Below are positions 8,330 to 17,613 of a DNA stretch of 64,000 nt, piece after piece. The stretch's first letter is position 1; each line of letters opens with the position of its first letter. The position numbers were made by a program, and so were the translations under genes. The notes beneath the pieces are model-generated. The model saw nothing but the letters and a program-made list of their open reading frames with translations, did not search any database and was not told where the DNA came from. Origin of the DNA: Desulfogranum marinum (GTDB lineage: Bacteria > Desulfobacterota > Desulfobulbia > Desulfobulbales > Desulfobulbaceae); assembly GCF_016918565.1 (NCBI RefSeq), contig NZ_JAFFQD010000031.1, positions 1-64,000 on the forward strand, in the 5' to 3' direction.

Positions 8330-9799
8330 ATGAAGCTTTTCTACCACCTGTTCGGCTCTCTTCTTGTGGGAATGATCCTTCTCATTGGAATCGATGAATA
8401 TCTGAGTTTCCTGGTTGAAGTCAAACAATTTGAAATAGACATGGTGACCAATGCATTGCAAACCGGGAATAGTATTTCCGGTATGATTGCACATACCTGG
8501 CAAGAAAGCGGTGAAAAAAAAGCACTGGAACTTATTGAAGACGCCGGCAAGTCCGGGACAATGCGCATACGCTGGGTCTGGGCTGATACCCTTCCCAACG
8601 ATGTAACAGTAGCAGCTGACGATCAAGAACAACTAACCAGACTCAATTTGCAAGAAAAAGCCACCCTGAAAATTCATGACCCAAATGGTGAAACACTTTT
8701 GTTCACTTATATTCCAGTTGATATAGGCCAGGAGAGAAATGGAGCACTGGAATTAAGGCAAACATTTTCCGCCCTCCAGATCTATTCCGGCAGAATGTTA
8801 ATCCGTGCCATAAGGATCACCATTATCCTTGCGCTGTTTTGTGGGGTTATCCTCTATTTTTTTATCCATCATAAAATTCGCATACCATTAACCAGACTCA
8901 CCAAGCAGGCAAAACGCATTGGCCAGGGAGATCTCAGGGGAAACCATACAGTGATTGGCACCGATGAACTAGCTGATTTGGCAAAAACCATGAATGAGAT
9001 GTGTGCAAGCCTGCTCATAGCCAAAGAAAAAATCAAATTTGAATACGATGCACGCCTGAAAACTCTTGATCAGCTTCGACATACGGAACGACTGTCTACA
9101 TTTGGTCTTATCTCAGCCGGAATTGCCCATGAAATAGGTACGCCGCTCAACGTCGTCGATGGACGGGCCAAAATGATCATCTCCGAAGAATTGAACGATG
9201 AAGAAACAAAAGAGTGCGCAGCCATCATTAAAAGTCAGGCTGAACGAATGACCCTTATCATCCGACAACTGCTTGACTTCACGCGGCGGCCTAAGCAACA
9301 TATAGCTTCGGAAAATATAGTTATACTTATAAAGCAGATATTTCAGTTGCTTCATCCAATGAGCAGCAAACAACAAGTAACCTTTGCCTTAAGCAAGGAC
9401 GAAGAAACAGAGGTAGTACTGAGTGTTGACGGTTCTCAAATCCAGCAGGTTCTGATCAACCTGCTGATGAACAGTGTTCAGGCAATGCCGGATGGCGGAA
9501 CCGTCTCAGTCTATGTGAGCAACGAAATGCTTTCCGGACCTCAAGGTGCATATCGCCCCCTCCAATGCTTTTTAAAAATACGAATTGTGGATGAAGGTGA
9601 AGGCATCTGCAAAGAAGACCTGGAACACATTTTTACACCATTTTTCACAACCAAAACCATTGGCACAGGTACGGGCCTTGGGTTGTCCATCGCGCATGGA
9701 ATTGTTGAAGAACACGGTGGCTGGATTGATGTTGAAAGTAGCGTGCTCAACGGTGCGTGTTTTTCTGTTTACCTCCCCTTAAAGGACGACAACAAATGA
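8330..9799 (+). CDS. Membrane sensor histidine kinase
   Basis: A 489-residue transmitter with two membrane segments (about 8-28 and 160-182) enclosing a periplasmic sensor, then HAMP, a HisKA dimerisation domain and a HATPase_c domain. The H-box ISAGIAHEIGTPLNVV places the phospho-accepting His at residue 267. The N-box is LLMNSVQAMPDGG, G1 is VDEGEGI and G2 is GTGTGLGLSI. Its stop codon overlaps the start of the NtrC-type regulator (ATGA), so the two are translationally coupled and almost certainly cognate. The signal sensed cannot be read from the sequence. Confidence 0.93.
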   Translation: MKLFYHLFGSLLVGMILLIGIDEYLSFLVEVKQFEIDMVTNALQTGNSISGMIAHTWQESGEKKALELIEDAGKSGTMRIRWVWADTLPNDVTVAADDQEQLTRLNLQEKATLKIHDPNGETLLFTYIPVDIGQERNGALELRQTFSALQIYSGRMLIRAIRITIILALFCGVILYFFIHHKIRIPLTRLTKQAKRIGQGDLRGNHTVIGTDELADLAKTMNEMCASLLIAKEKIKFEYDARLKTLDQLRHTERLSTFGLISAGIAHEIGTPLNVVDGRAKMIISEELNDEETKECAAIIKSQAERMTLIIRQLLDFTRRPKQHIASENIVILIKQIFQLLHPMSSKQQVTFALSKDEETEVVLSVDGSQIQQVLINLLMNSVQAMPDGGTVSVYVSNEMLSGPQGAYRPLQCFLKIRIVDEGEGICKEDLEHIFTPFFTTKTIGTGTGLGLSIAHGIVEEHGGWIDVESSVLNGACFSVYLPLKDDNK

Positions 9800-11163
9800 G
9801 CGGTAATATTCTTGTGATCGAAGATGATCAGGACATGTGCGATTTGCTCACCGCCGGCCTCAGCCGACGGAGTTTTTCGGTAACAACCTATACTTCAGGT
9901 ACAAAAGGGCTGGATGCCGTTGATCTACATACTACCGACGTGGTTCTCGCAGACATTAATCTGCCGGACATGAACGGACTGGATATCTGCACCTCCATTG
10001 TCGCCGATTTACCTGATATACCTGTGATCATTATGACTGCTTTCGGCAGCATGGATACGGCCATAGCTGCTATCAGGGCAGGTGCGTATGATTTCGTCAC
10101 CAAGCCGCTGGACCTCGATATTCTCACAATGTCGCTTAAGCGGGCGGTGCGATACAGAAACCTACAGCAAACCGTGAAAAAGCTGAGTAATGCCGCCAAG
10201 CAACCCCTTCATTTTGACAATCTTCTTGGTGAAAGTCCGGCAATGGAAAAGCTTTTTACACAACTAAGCCGTATTGCCGATTCCGAAGCTTCTCTTCTGA
10301 TAACAGGTGAAAGTGGTTCCGGTAAGGAGCTTGTTGCCAGGGCAGTGCATACCCACAGTCGTAGAAAAAACAACCCCCTGATAACTATCAACTGTGCGGC
10401 CATGCCGGGACAGCTTCTTGAGAGTGAACTATTCGGTCATAAAAAGGGAGCATTTACGGATGCCGGTGCGTACAATAAAGGGCTCTTTCTTGAAGCAGAT
10501 GGCGGCACGTTGTTCCTTGACGAAGTTGGTGAGATTCCGCTGGATTTACAACCGAAACTGCTCAGAGCCCTAGAGGAGCGATGCGTCAGACCGGTCGGCG
10601 GCACAACTGAACGGCCTTTTAATGTCCGAATAATAGCTGCAACCAATCGAGACCTTGAATCAGCCGTCGAAGATGGTCTGTTTAGAGAAGACTTGTTTTA
10701 CCGACTCAATGTCATTCAACTTGAAATGCCCCCGCTACGTTCGCGAGGGACAGACATACTGCTGTTAGCACGAAAATTCGTTAAACATTTTTCTTTAAAA
10801 CAAAGTAAAGCAGTCACCGGCATTGCTGATAGCGCCGCAGCAAAACTCCTTGATTATTCCTGGCCCGGAAACGTTCGTGAGCTTCGTAATGCCATAGAGC
10901 ATGCAGTAGCCCTCACCTGTTTTGAAAAAATTTTACCGGAAGATTTACCTGAAAAAATACGCCTCTTTAAAAATGAATATATTCTTGTAGGAGATCAAGA
11001 CCCAATGGAACTGATCTCCATGGAAGAGATGGAGCGACGCTATATAATGCATGTACTGAAAACCACAGGCGGCAACAGAACCTTAACCTCTCGAATCCTC
11101 CAGGTAGACCGAAAAACACTTTACCGCAAGCTACAGCGATATGAGGAGCAAAAGAAGCTGTAA
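9796..11163 (+). CDS. NtrC-family sigma-54 response regulator
   Basis: 455 residues: a receiver domain with phospho-acceptor Asp53, Thr81 and Lys103; an AAA+ domain with Walker A GESGSGKE (171-178) and Walker B GGTLFLDEVGE; and a Fis-type helix-turn-helix (GNRTLTSRILQVDRKTLYRKL) at the C-terminus. The sigma-54 contact loop, normally GAFTGA, reads GAFTDA at 218-223, a variant seen in some natural activators. A canonical sigma-54 promoter lies 610 bp downstream before the paralog pair and Ehr operon, making those genes the probable target. Start set by the ATGA overlap with the kinase stop. Confidence 0.94.
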   Translation: MSGNILVIEDDQDMCDLLTAGLSRRSFSVTTYTSGTKGLDAVDLHTTDVVLADINLPDMNGLDICTSIVADLPDIPVIIMTAFGSMDTAIAAIRAGAYDFVTKPLDLDILTMSLKRAVRYRNLQQTVKKLSNAAKQPLHFDNLLGESPAMEKLFTQLSRIADSEASLLITGESGSGKELVARAVHTHSRRKNNPLITINCAAMPGQLLESELFGHKKGAFTDAGAYNKGLFLEADGGTLFLDEVGEIPLDLQPKLLRALEERCVRPVGGTTERPFNVRIIAATNRDLESAVEDGLFREDLFYRLNVIQLEMPPLRSRGTDILLLARKFVKHFSLKQSKAVTGIADSAAAKLLDYSWPGNVRELRNAIEHAVALTCFEKILPEDLPEKIRLFKNEYILVGDQDPMELISMEEMERRYIMHVLKTTGGNRTLTSRILQVDRKTLYRKLQRYEEQKKL

Positions 11164-11772
11164 CATTTGTTTCGTAGAAGCAAATACAAAGGACCTCGCC
11201 TTAACCCCGATCCGGGGCAGCATTGATTGTGGCAAGAAATAGTCCATTAGCGACGACGCCTATCACTATTGGGGCATTTTGCCTCTGCGGGGTGAAATGT
11301 CCCAACCGCATCGATATCCTGCCGATTTTTTTTTTCTTCTTTCAAAACCATGCAAAAGTATATGGTTCCCACCTCCCTCGTCTGTTAATTTTTAATGGAG
11401 AAACAAATCATTTTTATTGATAATTAAGATACAGACCCCGCCAACAAAAATAACAACACCTTGATATTTCGTCATTTAATCCACAGGGACGTATTAAAAT
11501 CATAGAGATATGCTTTTTTGCGGCACACTCTCTGGCTAATTCTTCTCTCCCACATAATTGTTGCATGCAGCCGAATCAACAATCTACCTGAGGCTTCTTC
11601 AAAATTATTTTCCGGTTGGGGTATACTGCCCCGCTCCATAGTAAGCAGCGCCCTTTTTCAGCTTTTTCTTCTGCAAAAGAAGTGAAAAGCTTCCGAGAAG
11701 ATACGACCTAACAAACTGTTTATACGAATAAAAAAAATCCACGCCAGCCAATTTAGCCTGACACGACATCTG
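11164..11772. other. Intergenic region upstream of sigma-54 promoter
   Basis: About 600 bp without a credible gene. A 65-codon plus-strand frame at 11223 has no ribosome-binding site or protein-like composition. The region should hold upstream activator sites for the NtrC-type regulator, but no clear repeated operator could be picked out by eye. A short CCCCG/CGGGG hairpin lies just after the regulator gene, without a T-run. Confidence 0.35.
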
Positions 11773-11788
11773 TGGCACATATGTTGCT
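11773..11788 (+). promoter_or_regulatory. Sigma-54 (-24/-12) promoter
   Basis: TGGCAC, five bases, TTGCT: an exact match to the sigma-54 consensus with correct GG-to-GC spacing. It lies about 55 bp upstream of the GTG at 11842 and points toward the paralog pair and Ehr operon. The adjacent NtrC-type regulator is the obvious activator. Confidence 0.85.
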
Positions 11789-11841
11789 GTGCCCCTCTGC
11801 AGGTCGCTTCTCATGTTTTTACATTTCCGGAGACTTTGAAC

Positions 11842-12084
11842 GTGAAAATCATCATCGGCATCACTCAGGAACCTGGCAAATTAAAAGAATATGTAACCCA
11901 GCATTACGGCGAGACAGGTTCTCTCACTGAAGTTGGTCCCTTTCTTTCAAAGATAGAGGCACTCAACTGGTTGGTTTATCTCAAAAGTGTGATTGGAAAT
12001 ATTGATGAAATCATCCCCAAACGACAGTCAGAACAAGAGGCGATATGGTACGGATTTACCTACGAACGTGCTGAGCCCCGTTAG
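11842..12084 (+). CDS. Small GITQEP-family protein, copy 1
   Basis: An 80-residue soluble protein, MKIIIGITQEPGKLKEYVT..., paralogous to the next gene. Shared landmarks are IGITQEP at the N-terminus, VGPFLS in the middle, a NW pair, and WYGFT near the C-terminus. The GTG at 11842 is preferred over a TTG two codons earlier because CGGAG sits at the right distance. It is the first gene after the sigma-54 promoter. The alpha/beta pattern suggests a small ligand-binding or partner fold, but the family is not recognised. Confidence 0.75.
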   Translation: MKIIIGITQEPGKLKEYVTQHYGETGSLTEVGPFLSKIEALNWLVYLKSVIGNIDEIIPKRQSEQEAIWYGFTYERAEPR

Positions 12085-12165
12085 CCCCGATTTTTCATGA
12101 GCATTGTGCTCATTTTCCGAATTTTCGTACCCGCTGAAATCTGATTATCAAAAAAAGGAGTTGCC

Positions 12166-12435
12166 ATGACAGTTCTTATAGGAATCACTCAGGAACCCGA
12201 AAAAACAGCACAACATTTTTCCGCAAAATACAAAGAAGCCAAAGAAACAACGAATATAGTCGGCCCTTTCCTGTCAGCAGAAGATGCATCGAACTGGATG
12301 GAATTCATTAAAGCACGTACTGACGACTACGAACATGTGCTTAATCCTTCGCTTTTTTCAGCAACAAAGTGCTGGTATGGTTTCACTTGCCAGTGCATTA
12401 AAGCCAGAGAAATAAGCCTGCACCTGGCCCTCTGA
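12166..12435 (+). CDS. Small GITQEP-family protein, copy 2
   Basis: An 89-residue tandem paralog of the previous gene, beginning MTVLIGITQEPEKTAQHF and sharing VGPFLS, NW and WYGFT. It has an AAAGGAG ribosome-binding site directly upstream. It carries an extra C-terminal tail (about 12 residues) after WYGFTCQ. It lies 81 bp after copy 1 and 176 bp before the Ehr operon, on the same strand and with no terminator between, so co-transcription from the sigma-54 promoter is likely. Function unknown. Confidence 0.75.
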   Translation: MTVLIGITQEPEKTAQHFSAKYKEAKETTNIVGPFLSAEDASNWMEFIKARTDDYEHVLNPSLFSATKCWYGFTCQCIKAREISLHLAL

Positions 12436-12611
12436 AGCACGCCCTCATTATCCCGCCAATAACGCTCAATCGCAAACAAAGCAAAATTAAAACATATGAC
12501 ATTTTTGAATACATCAATATGGAGGATGGATGATAACAATATGCTGACGCAATGGGTTGCCCAATCGACACAACACTCACCATAGTGCTTTATGACTTAA
12601 TACGACGAGGA

Positions 12612-14570
12612 ATGATGGACACCTTTTTACTTTCACTTACTGTTTTACTTGCTGGTGGACTGTTTGCATTGCTCACCTGCAAACTGTTCAGCCTGATGAA
12701 AGCCGGTTATATCACTATCACTGCAGTTGGCTGCATGATCGGCTTATATGCAATTATCGGTCCCCTACAAGGGACAGAGGTAACGACGTATTCTATATCG
12801 TGGCTGCAGATATTTACCCTTTCTTTTTCCATTGATCCACTTTCTGCATTTTTTCTGATACCCATTTTTGCTATTTGCCCGCTTGCCGTACTCTACAGCT
12901 TTCATTACATGGACAAAGCTGAGCAACGACTGCGTATAGGTGTGAACTTTTTCTTTCTGACTTTTCTTATTATTGGAATGGCACTTGTTGCTACTGCTGA
13001 TAATATTATTAGTTTTGCTCTGGTCTGGGAGATTATGTCCCTGTCCTCTTTTCTGTTGGTTATTTATGATTATCACGAGAAAGAGACCCGCAAAGCCGAT
13101 TATATCTATTTTATTTTTGCCCAGGCTGGGGCAATGTTCATTTTTGCCTCCATCGCCCTTGCCTACAGTTATACGGGCTCGTATAGCTTTTCTACATTTG
13201 CAGTAATTCCCGCCAATATTAAGGTCATCGTTTTCTTTCTGGCTCTTGTCGGCTTTGGCTCAAAGGCAGGTATGTTCCCCCTGCAAATGTGGCTGCCTCA
13301 TGCTCACCCTGCGGCTCCCAGTAACATCTCAGCGATGATGTCTGGTGTTATGATCAAAATGGGTATTTACGGCATCATTCGGTTCTATGCCATACTCAAT
13401 GCTACGGAATTGGTGTTTGGCGAGATGGTTCTCACCTTTGGCATGGTATCAGGGATACTCGGGGTGGTATATGCTCTGGGAAAGAATGATCTGAAAAAAC
13501 TACTGGCTTATTCCAGCGTAGAAAACATCGGCATTATCCTTATAGGTGCTGGTATAGGCATGATCGGCTTGTCCTCAGGCAATATGGCGATGGCAAGTTT
13601 TGGGTTTGCCGGCAGCCTGCTGCATGTGCTTAATCATTCTATTTTTAAATCGTTGCTGTTTCTCGGTGCAGGTATTGTACTAAAGAAAACCGGAGTCAGA
13701 CAAATTGATCAGCTCGGCGGCATTCTTAAACGAATGCCAAAAACGGGAAGTGCTTTTTTGACGGGATCGATCTCCATATCCGGTTTGCCTCCTTTCAATG
13801 GTTTTGTCAGTGAATTCCTGATCTATTACGGTGCGTTTCAAGGGTTGCTCCTCGACGGTTCCCCCTTTATCTTTACCATGCTAGCCATTCTCTCGTTGTC
13901 TATTATCGGTGGACTTGCGGCAACATGTTTCACCAAGGTAGTCGGCATCGTATTTCTTGGCGAACCGCGAACTGCAAAGGCAGCCGATGCGCAAGAGGCT
14001 GGAATAACCATAACCATCCCCATGACCATTATGGCTGTCTCCTGCCTGGTAATAGGTATATTTCCAACACCTTTTGTCCAGACAGCCTTCATGGCCTTAA
14101 AAAGCATTAAACCGCTCGTGCCTGTCGGTTCAGAGGAAGTGGCAGTGCTAACCGGTAACCTGGCAATAGCAGCACGTATTTTCCTGGCTGTTTTTCTTTT
14201 TTCCATGTTGCTGCGCAAGGTGCTTTACCTCCGCAAGGAAATCACTCACAACCCAACATGGGGATGCGGTTTTACCCAGGGAACAACGAGGATACAGTAT
14301 ACAGGTACATCGTATGCCATGAGTGTGGTTGATTTTTTCCGGCCCTTTGTCCGGGTGAAAACCAGGTACTCAGGGATCAAAAGAATATTTCCGAGACAAA
14401 CCACCTACAATACCAGTGTGGAAGATATCTCTGAAATAGCGTTGGTTGATCACCTTGCCATCCCCTTCCTTTACTTCATGAGGAAACTCCGCTGGATTCA
14501 GCATGGCCATATTCAGTTGTATATCGGCTATATCATAGTGGCAATTGTTGCACTGCTACTGTTTGTCTGA
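12612..14570 (+). CDS. hyfB-like: HyfB-like proton-pumping membrane subunit
   Basis: A 652-residue polytopic protein of the NuoL/MrpA-related antiporter family. The core helices contain the conserved Glu/Lys region (LVWEIMSLSSFLLV, FGSKAGMFPLQMWLPHAHPAAPSNISAMMSG), typical of HyfB/HycC. It would form part of the ion-translocating arm of the Ehr complex. The start is uncertain: ATG at 12612 or 12615 after GAGG; an upstream ATG at 12552 lacks a ribosome-binding site. First of six structural genes. Confidence 0.88.
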   Translation: MMDTFLLSLTVLLAGGLFALLTCKLFSLMKAGYITITAVGCMIGLYAIIGPLQGTEVTTYSISWLQIFTLSFSIDPLSAFFLIPIFAICPLAVLYSFHYMDKAEQRLRIGVNFFFLTFLIIGMALVATADNIISFALVWEIMSLSSFLLVIYDYHEKETRKADYIYFIFAQAGAMFIFASIALAYSYTGSYSFSTFAVIPANIKVIVFFLALVGFGSKAGMFPLQMWLPHAHPAAPSNISAMMSGVMIKMGIYGIIRFYAILNATELVFGEMVLTFGMVSGILGVVYALGKNDLKKLLAYSSVENIGIILIGAGIGMIGLSSGNMAMASFGFAGSLLHVLNHSIFKSLLFLGAGIVLKKTGVRQIDQLGGILKRMPKTGSAFLTGSISISGLPPFNGFVSEFLIYYGAFQGLLLDGSPFIFTMLAILSLSIIGGLAATCFTKVVGIVFLGEPRTAKAADAQEAGITITIPMTIMAVSCLVIGIFPTPFVQTAFMALKSIKPLVPVGSEEVAVLTGNLAIAARIFLAVFLFSMLLRKVLYLRKEITHNPTWGCGFTQGTTRIQYTGTSYAMSVVDFFRPFVRVKTRYSGIKRIFPRQTTYNTSVEDISEIALVDHLAIPFLYFMRKLRWIQHGHIQLYIGYIIVAIVALLLFV

Positions 14571-14613
14571 CGTCCCGGCAAAAGAATTCTCATTTAATAG
14601 AGAGAGGTAAAGA

Positions 14614-15531
14614 ATGGAAACATATATATCATTTGCATTAGCCGTACTGGCGGCGCCGCTTTTTCCCGGAATCATATTGAAAGTGAAAGCTTTTTTTGCC
14701 GGTAAAAATGGACCGCCGCTCCTTATAAAATACTATACCCTTATCAAACTGTTGCGTAAGGGTTCCGTCTACAGCACCAGTACCACATTTGTCTTCAAAT
14801 TAGGGCCTATCGTCTCCTTTGCTGCCGCTCTTACAGTACTGCTCTTTTTCCCTTTTGCCGGGCAAGCACCGCTGCTTTCCTTTCATGGTGATGTCATTGT
14901 TCTTTTCTACATCATGGGAATCGGACGTTTTTTTACTGTTATAGCTGCTCTGGACACAGCCTCGCCCTTTGAAGGGATGGGAGCAGCGCGTGAAGTTTTT
15001 TTCTCAACCCTTGCGGAAGTCACCATCTTTACGGTCTTGATACTCTTTTACCGAATGAGTGGATCGTTAAGTTTAGCTACCTATTTTACCGGTGAAAACC
15101 CTATTACGCTGATGGGCCAATCCGGTGCGCTTATCCTGCTTGTTATCATAGCGATGTTCATGGTCCTTCTCGCAGAGAACTCCCGAGTTCCGGTTGACGA
15201 TCCAGCAACACACTTGGAGCTGACTATGATTCACGAGGTGATGATTCTCGATCACAGTGGCCCTGATCTGGCACTCATTGAAATAGGAGCTTTTTTGAAA
15301 CTCATTTTCTATGCGGCTTTTATCACCCAGCTCATATTTCCATTTGATGTGCTGAATGGTATCACCAGAGGATTGATATTTCTTGGCATTCTCTCCCTTA
15401 TTTACGTTTTCATCGGCATAACAGAATCAATCATGGCCAGGTTCCGAATGGATCTTGTTCCAAAATTCATTCTTACCTCCTTTGCCCTGGTTTTCTTTGC
15501 GGCCATACTCACTATGGGGGTCTTTCAGTGA
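14614..15531 (+). CDS. hyfC-like: HyfC/NuoH-like membrane subunit
   Basis: A 305-residue membrane protein homologous to HycD/HyfC and NuoH, the subunit that connects the soluble redox module to the antiporter-like arm. The conserved acidic loop appears as ASPFEGMGAAREVFFSTLAE and NSRVPVDDPATHLELTMIHE. Start supported by AGAGAGG. Its TGA overlaps the GTG start of the next gene. Confidence 0.92.
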   Translation: METYISFALAVLAAPLFPGIILKVKAFFAGKNGPPLLIKYYTLIKLLRKGSVYSTSTTFVFKLGPIVSFAAALTVLLFFPFAGQAPLLSFHGDVIVLFYIMGIGRFFTVIAALDTASPFEGMGAAREVFFSTLAEVTIFTVLILFYRMSGSLSLATYFTGENPITLMGQSGALILLVIIAMFMVLLAENSRVPVDDPATHLELTMIHEVMILDHSGPDLALIEIGAFLKLIFYAAFITQLIFPFDVLNGITRGLIFLGILSLIYVFIGITESIMARFRMDLVPKFILTSFALVFFAAILTMGVFQ

Positions 15532-16181
15532 TAAATATTACCGAATTAATACTTGTTGTTACCCTGCTTTCTGTCCTTTTATCTCTCGGCTCAACCCGGC
15601 TGATGGTGCTGGTCAGAATCATGGCTCTGCAGGGTGTGATGGTTTCACTTACACCGCTTTTCTTAAAAAGCCATGCATCACTGGATAGCGGAGCAATCAT
15701 TTTTTTCCAGATTATGACCCTGATCAAAGGATTGCTTATTCCCGGTCTGTTGTACATGGCTGTGAAGCGGGTAAAGATCCAACGCGAAATTGAACCTTTT
15801 ATCGGCTATCACGCATCAATTCTCAGCGGTCTTGTTATCATTATAATTTCTGTTTTTATCACCAATAATCTTCGACTCTCCTTACCTGAAGGGCATTCGA
15901 TGGTGCTCATAACAGCCATTACAACTATGGCTTCCGGATTTTTCCTGATGATGGCCAGAACCAAGGCTATTACCCAGGTGATCGGTTACCTGATGCTGGA
16001 AAACGGTATTTACCTTATTGGGACCGCGCTCACTGACCACCGACACACAATTTATGTGGTCGAGTTCGGCGTGCTGCTTGATCTCCTGGTTGGCGTCATG
16101 GTGATGGGAATTATTCTGCATAACATCAACAGCGCTTTCAGTGATGTCGACACCACTTTACTTGGACGATTAAAGGACTGA
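15528..16181 (+). CDS. hyfE-like: HyfE-like membrane subunit
   Basis: A 217-residue hydrophobic protein with about six helices, matching the size and position of HyfE, which has a NuoK-like half. The stretch MLENGIYLIGTAL resembles the NuoK-type Glu helix. Start codon GTG overlaps the hyfC-like stop. Role: part of the membrane arm of the complex. Confidence 0.85.
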   Translation: MINITELILVVTLLSVLLSLGSTRLMVLVRIMALQGVMVSLTPLFLKSHASLDSGAIIFFQIMTLIKGLLIPGLLYMAVKRVKIQREIEPFIGYHASILSGLVIIIISVFITNNLRLSLPEGHSMVLITAITTMASGFFLMMARTKAITQVIGYLMLENGIYLIGTALTDHRHTIYVVEFGVLLDLLVGVMVMGIILHNINSAFSDVDTTLLGRLKD

Positions 16182-16185
16182 TACT

Positions 16186-17613
16186 ATGATTGAATTTGTA
16201 TTTTTGCTGCCACTTGTCGCTGGGGGGGCTGCTCTGGCACTGCCTGCAAGCATGGGCAGAATGCTGCTGTGCATTTCCGCACTTCTTCATTTCCAGCTCA
16301 CGCTTATGAGCTGGATGGGCAAACTGACCCCTGCATTTCCTCAATTTTTCAGCGCGTCACCAGAAGGATTACTGATTTTACTGGTTACCTCTTTTATCTT
16401 TGTATGCATTTCCATCTACTCATTTTCCTATATGAATGAGTCGGAAGTAGAGAACAAACCTGTTTTCTGTTGCTGCATGCTGCTCTTTCTCGGAACCATG
16501 TCCATGGTGACGCTCTCTGAGCATCCAATAGTCCTCTGGATCTCCATTGAAGCGACCACACTTGTCAGCGCTCCCCTTATTTTTATCCATCGATCAAAAG
16601 AAGCGCTTGAAGCAACCTGGAAATATGTACTCATCTGCTCGGTGGGGATTGCCCTGGCCCTGCTTGGCTGCTTTTTCGTTACCCTTGCTATGGACCTGGG
16701 CAATATCGATGCGCCGCTTTCATTCACTTCACTCAACAATGTGGCAACACAACTTGACCCGGTATGGCTCAAAGCCGGATTCATCTTTGTGGTTATTGGA
16801 TTTGGTACAAAAATGGGCCTTGCACCAATGCACACCTGGTTACCGGATGCGCACAGCCAGGCACCAAGTCCCGCATCTGCCTTGCTCTCCGGAGCGTTAC
16901 TTAACTGTGCCTTTCTCGGTATCTACAAGATGCATGTGCTAATGAATGTTGCAGGCCTTGGTGATTTCTCCGGCAATGTCCTGATCGGTTTCGGGCTTGC
17001 ATCCATGCTGGTTGGCGGTGTTTTTATCATTGGTCAGCCCGACTACAAACGAATGCTTGCCTACTCCAGTATCAAAAACATGGGTGTTATCTCCTTTGGT
17101 ATCGGAATCGGTGGTTTTGCCATGTATGGGGCTTTTCTCCACCTAATTCACCACTCATTGCTCAAGTCTTCACTTTTTCTCTCTGCCGGTAACATTCTGC
17201 TTGGTTTCGGAACAAAACGAGTGCAGGGAGTCGGCAATATAATCAGCCGGATGCCAAAAACTTTTGTGTCCTTTTTTGCCGGGTTTATCGGCATTACAGG
17301 ATTACCGCCGTTTGGGTTGTTCATCAGTGAAGTCGTGATTGTAATCGGTGCATTCCAGCAGCACAGGTATATCAGTGTTGCCCTGTTCCTCTTTGCCCTT
17401 ATCCTTGTCGCCGCTGGAGCAGGACGTATCTTTATGGCTATGTCCTTTAGCGATAACAACAGAAAAATTCTGGTTAAAGAAAAAACACTCCGCCTTGCAG
17501 CCCCGTATATCTTACTGTTCGCCTCCGTTACTCTTTGTATCTGGATGCCGGACGCCATTTACATCGCGATTACAGATGCAATCCAAACCATTGGAGGTGC
17601 CATTCATGGATAA
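16186..17613 (+). CDS. hyfF-like: HyfF-like antiporter-type membrane subunit
   Basis: A 475-residue NuoL/M/N-type protein with the conserved lysine helix and loop (GFGTKMGLAPMHTWLPDAHSQAPSPASALLSG) and a broken-helix region after YKRMLAYSSIKNMG. It supplies a second antiporter-like channel to the complex. It begins 4 bp after hyfE-like and overlaps the large-subunit gene by 8 bp, so the operon is tightly packed. Confidence 0.92.
   Translation: MIEFVFLLPLVAGGAALALPASMGRMLLCISALLHFQLTLMSWMGKLTPAFPQFFSASPEGLLILLVTSFIFVCISIYSFSYMNESEVENKPVFCCCMLLFLGTMSMVTLSEHPIVLWISIEATTLVSAPLIFIHRSKEALEATWKYVLICSVGIALALLGCFFVTLAMDLGNIDAPLSFTSLNNVATQLDPVWLKAGFIFVVIGFGTKMGLAPMHTWLPDAHSQAPSPASALLSGALLNCAFLGIYKMHVLMNVAGLGDFSGNVLIGFGLASMLVGGVFIIGQPDYKRMLAYSSIKNMGVISFGIGIGGFAMYGAFLHLIHHSLLKSSLFLSAGNILLGFGTKRVQGVGNIISRMPKTFVSFFAGFIGITGLPPFGLFISEVVIVIGAFQQHRYISVALFLFALILVAAGAGRIFMAMSFSDNNRKILVKEKTLRLAAPYILLFASVTLCIWMPDAIYIAITDAIQTIGGAIHG

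Noticed and set aside
11223-11420. 65-codon plus-strand frame before the sigma-54 promoter
   Set aside because: No ribosome-binding site, Phe-rich homopolymer translation, no relation to either neighbouring operon.
17348-17605. Longer N-terminus for the large Ehr subunit
   Set aside because: It overlaps the HyfF-like gene by more than 260 bp; GGAGG and the conserved start are at 17593-17606.
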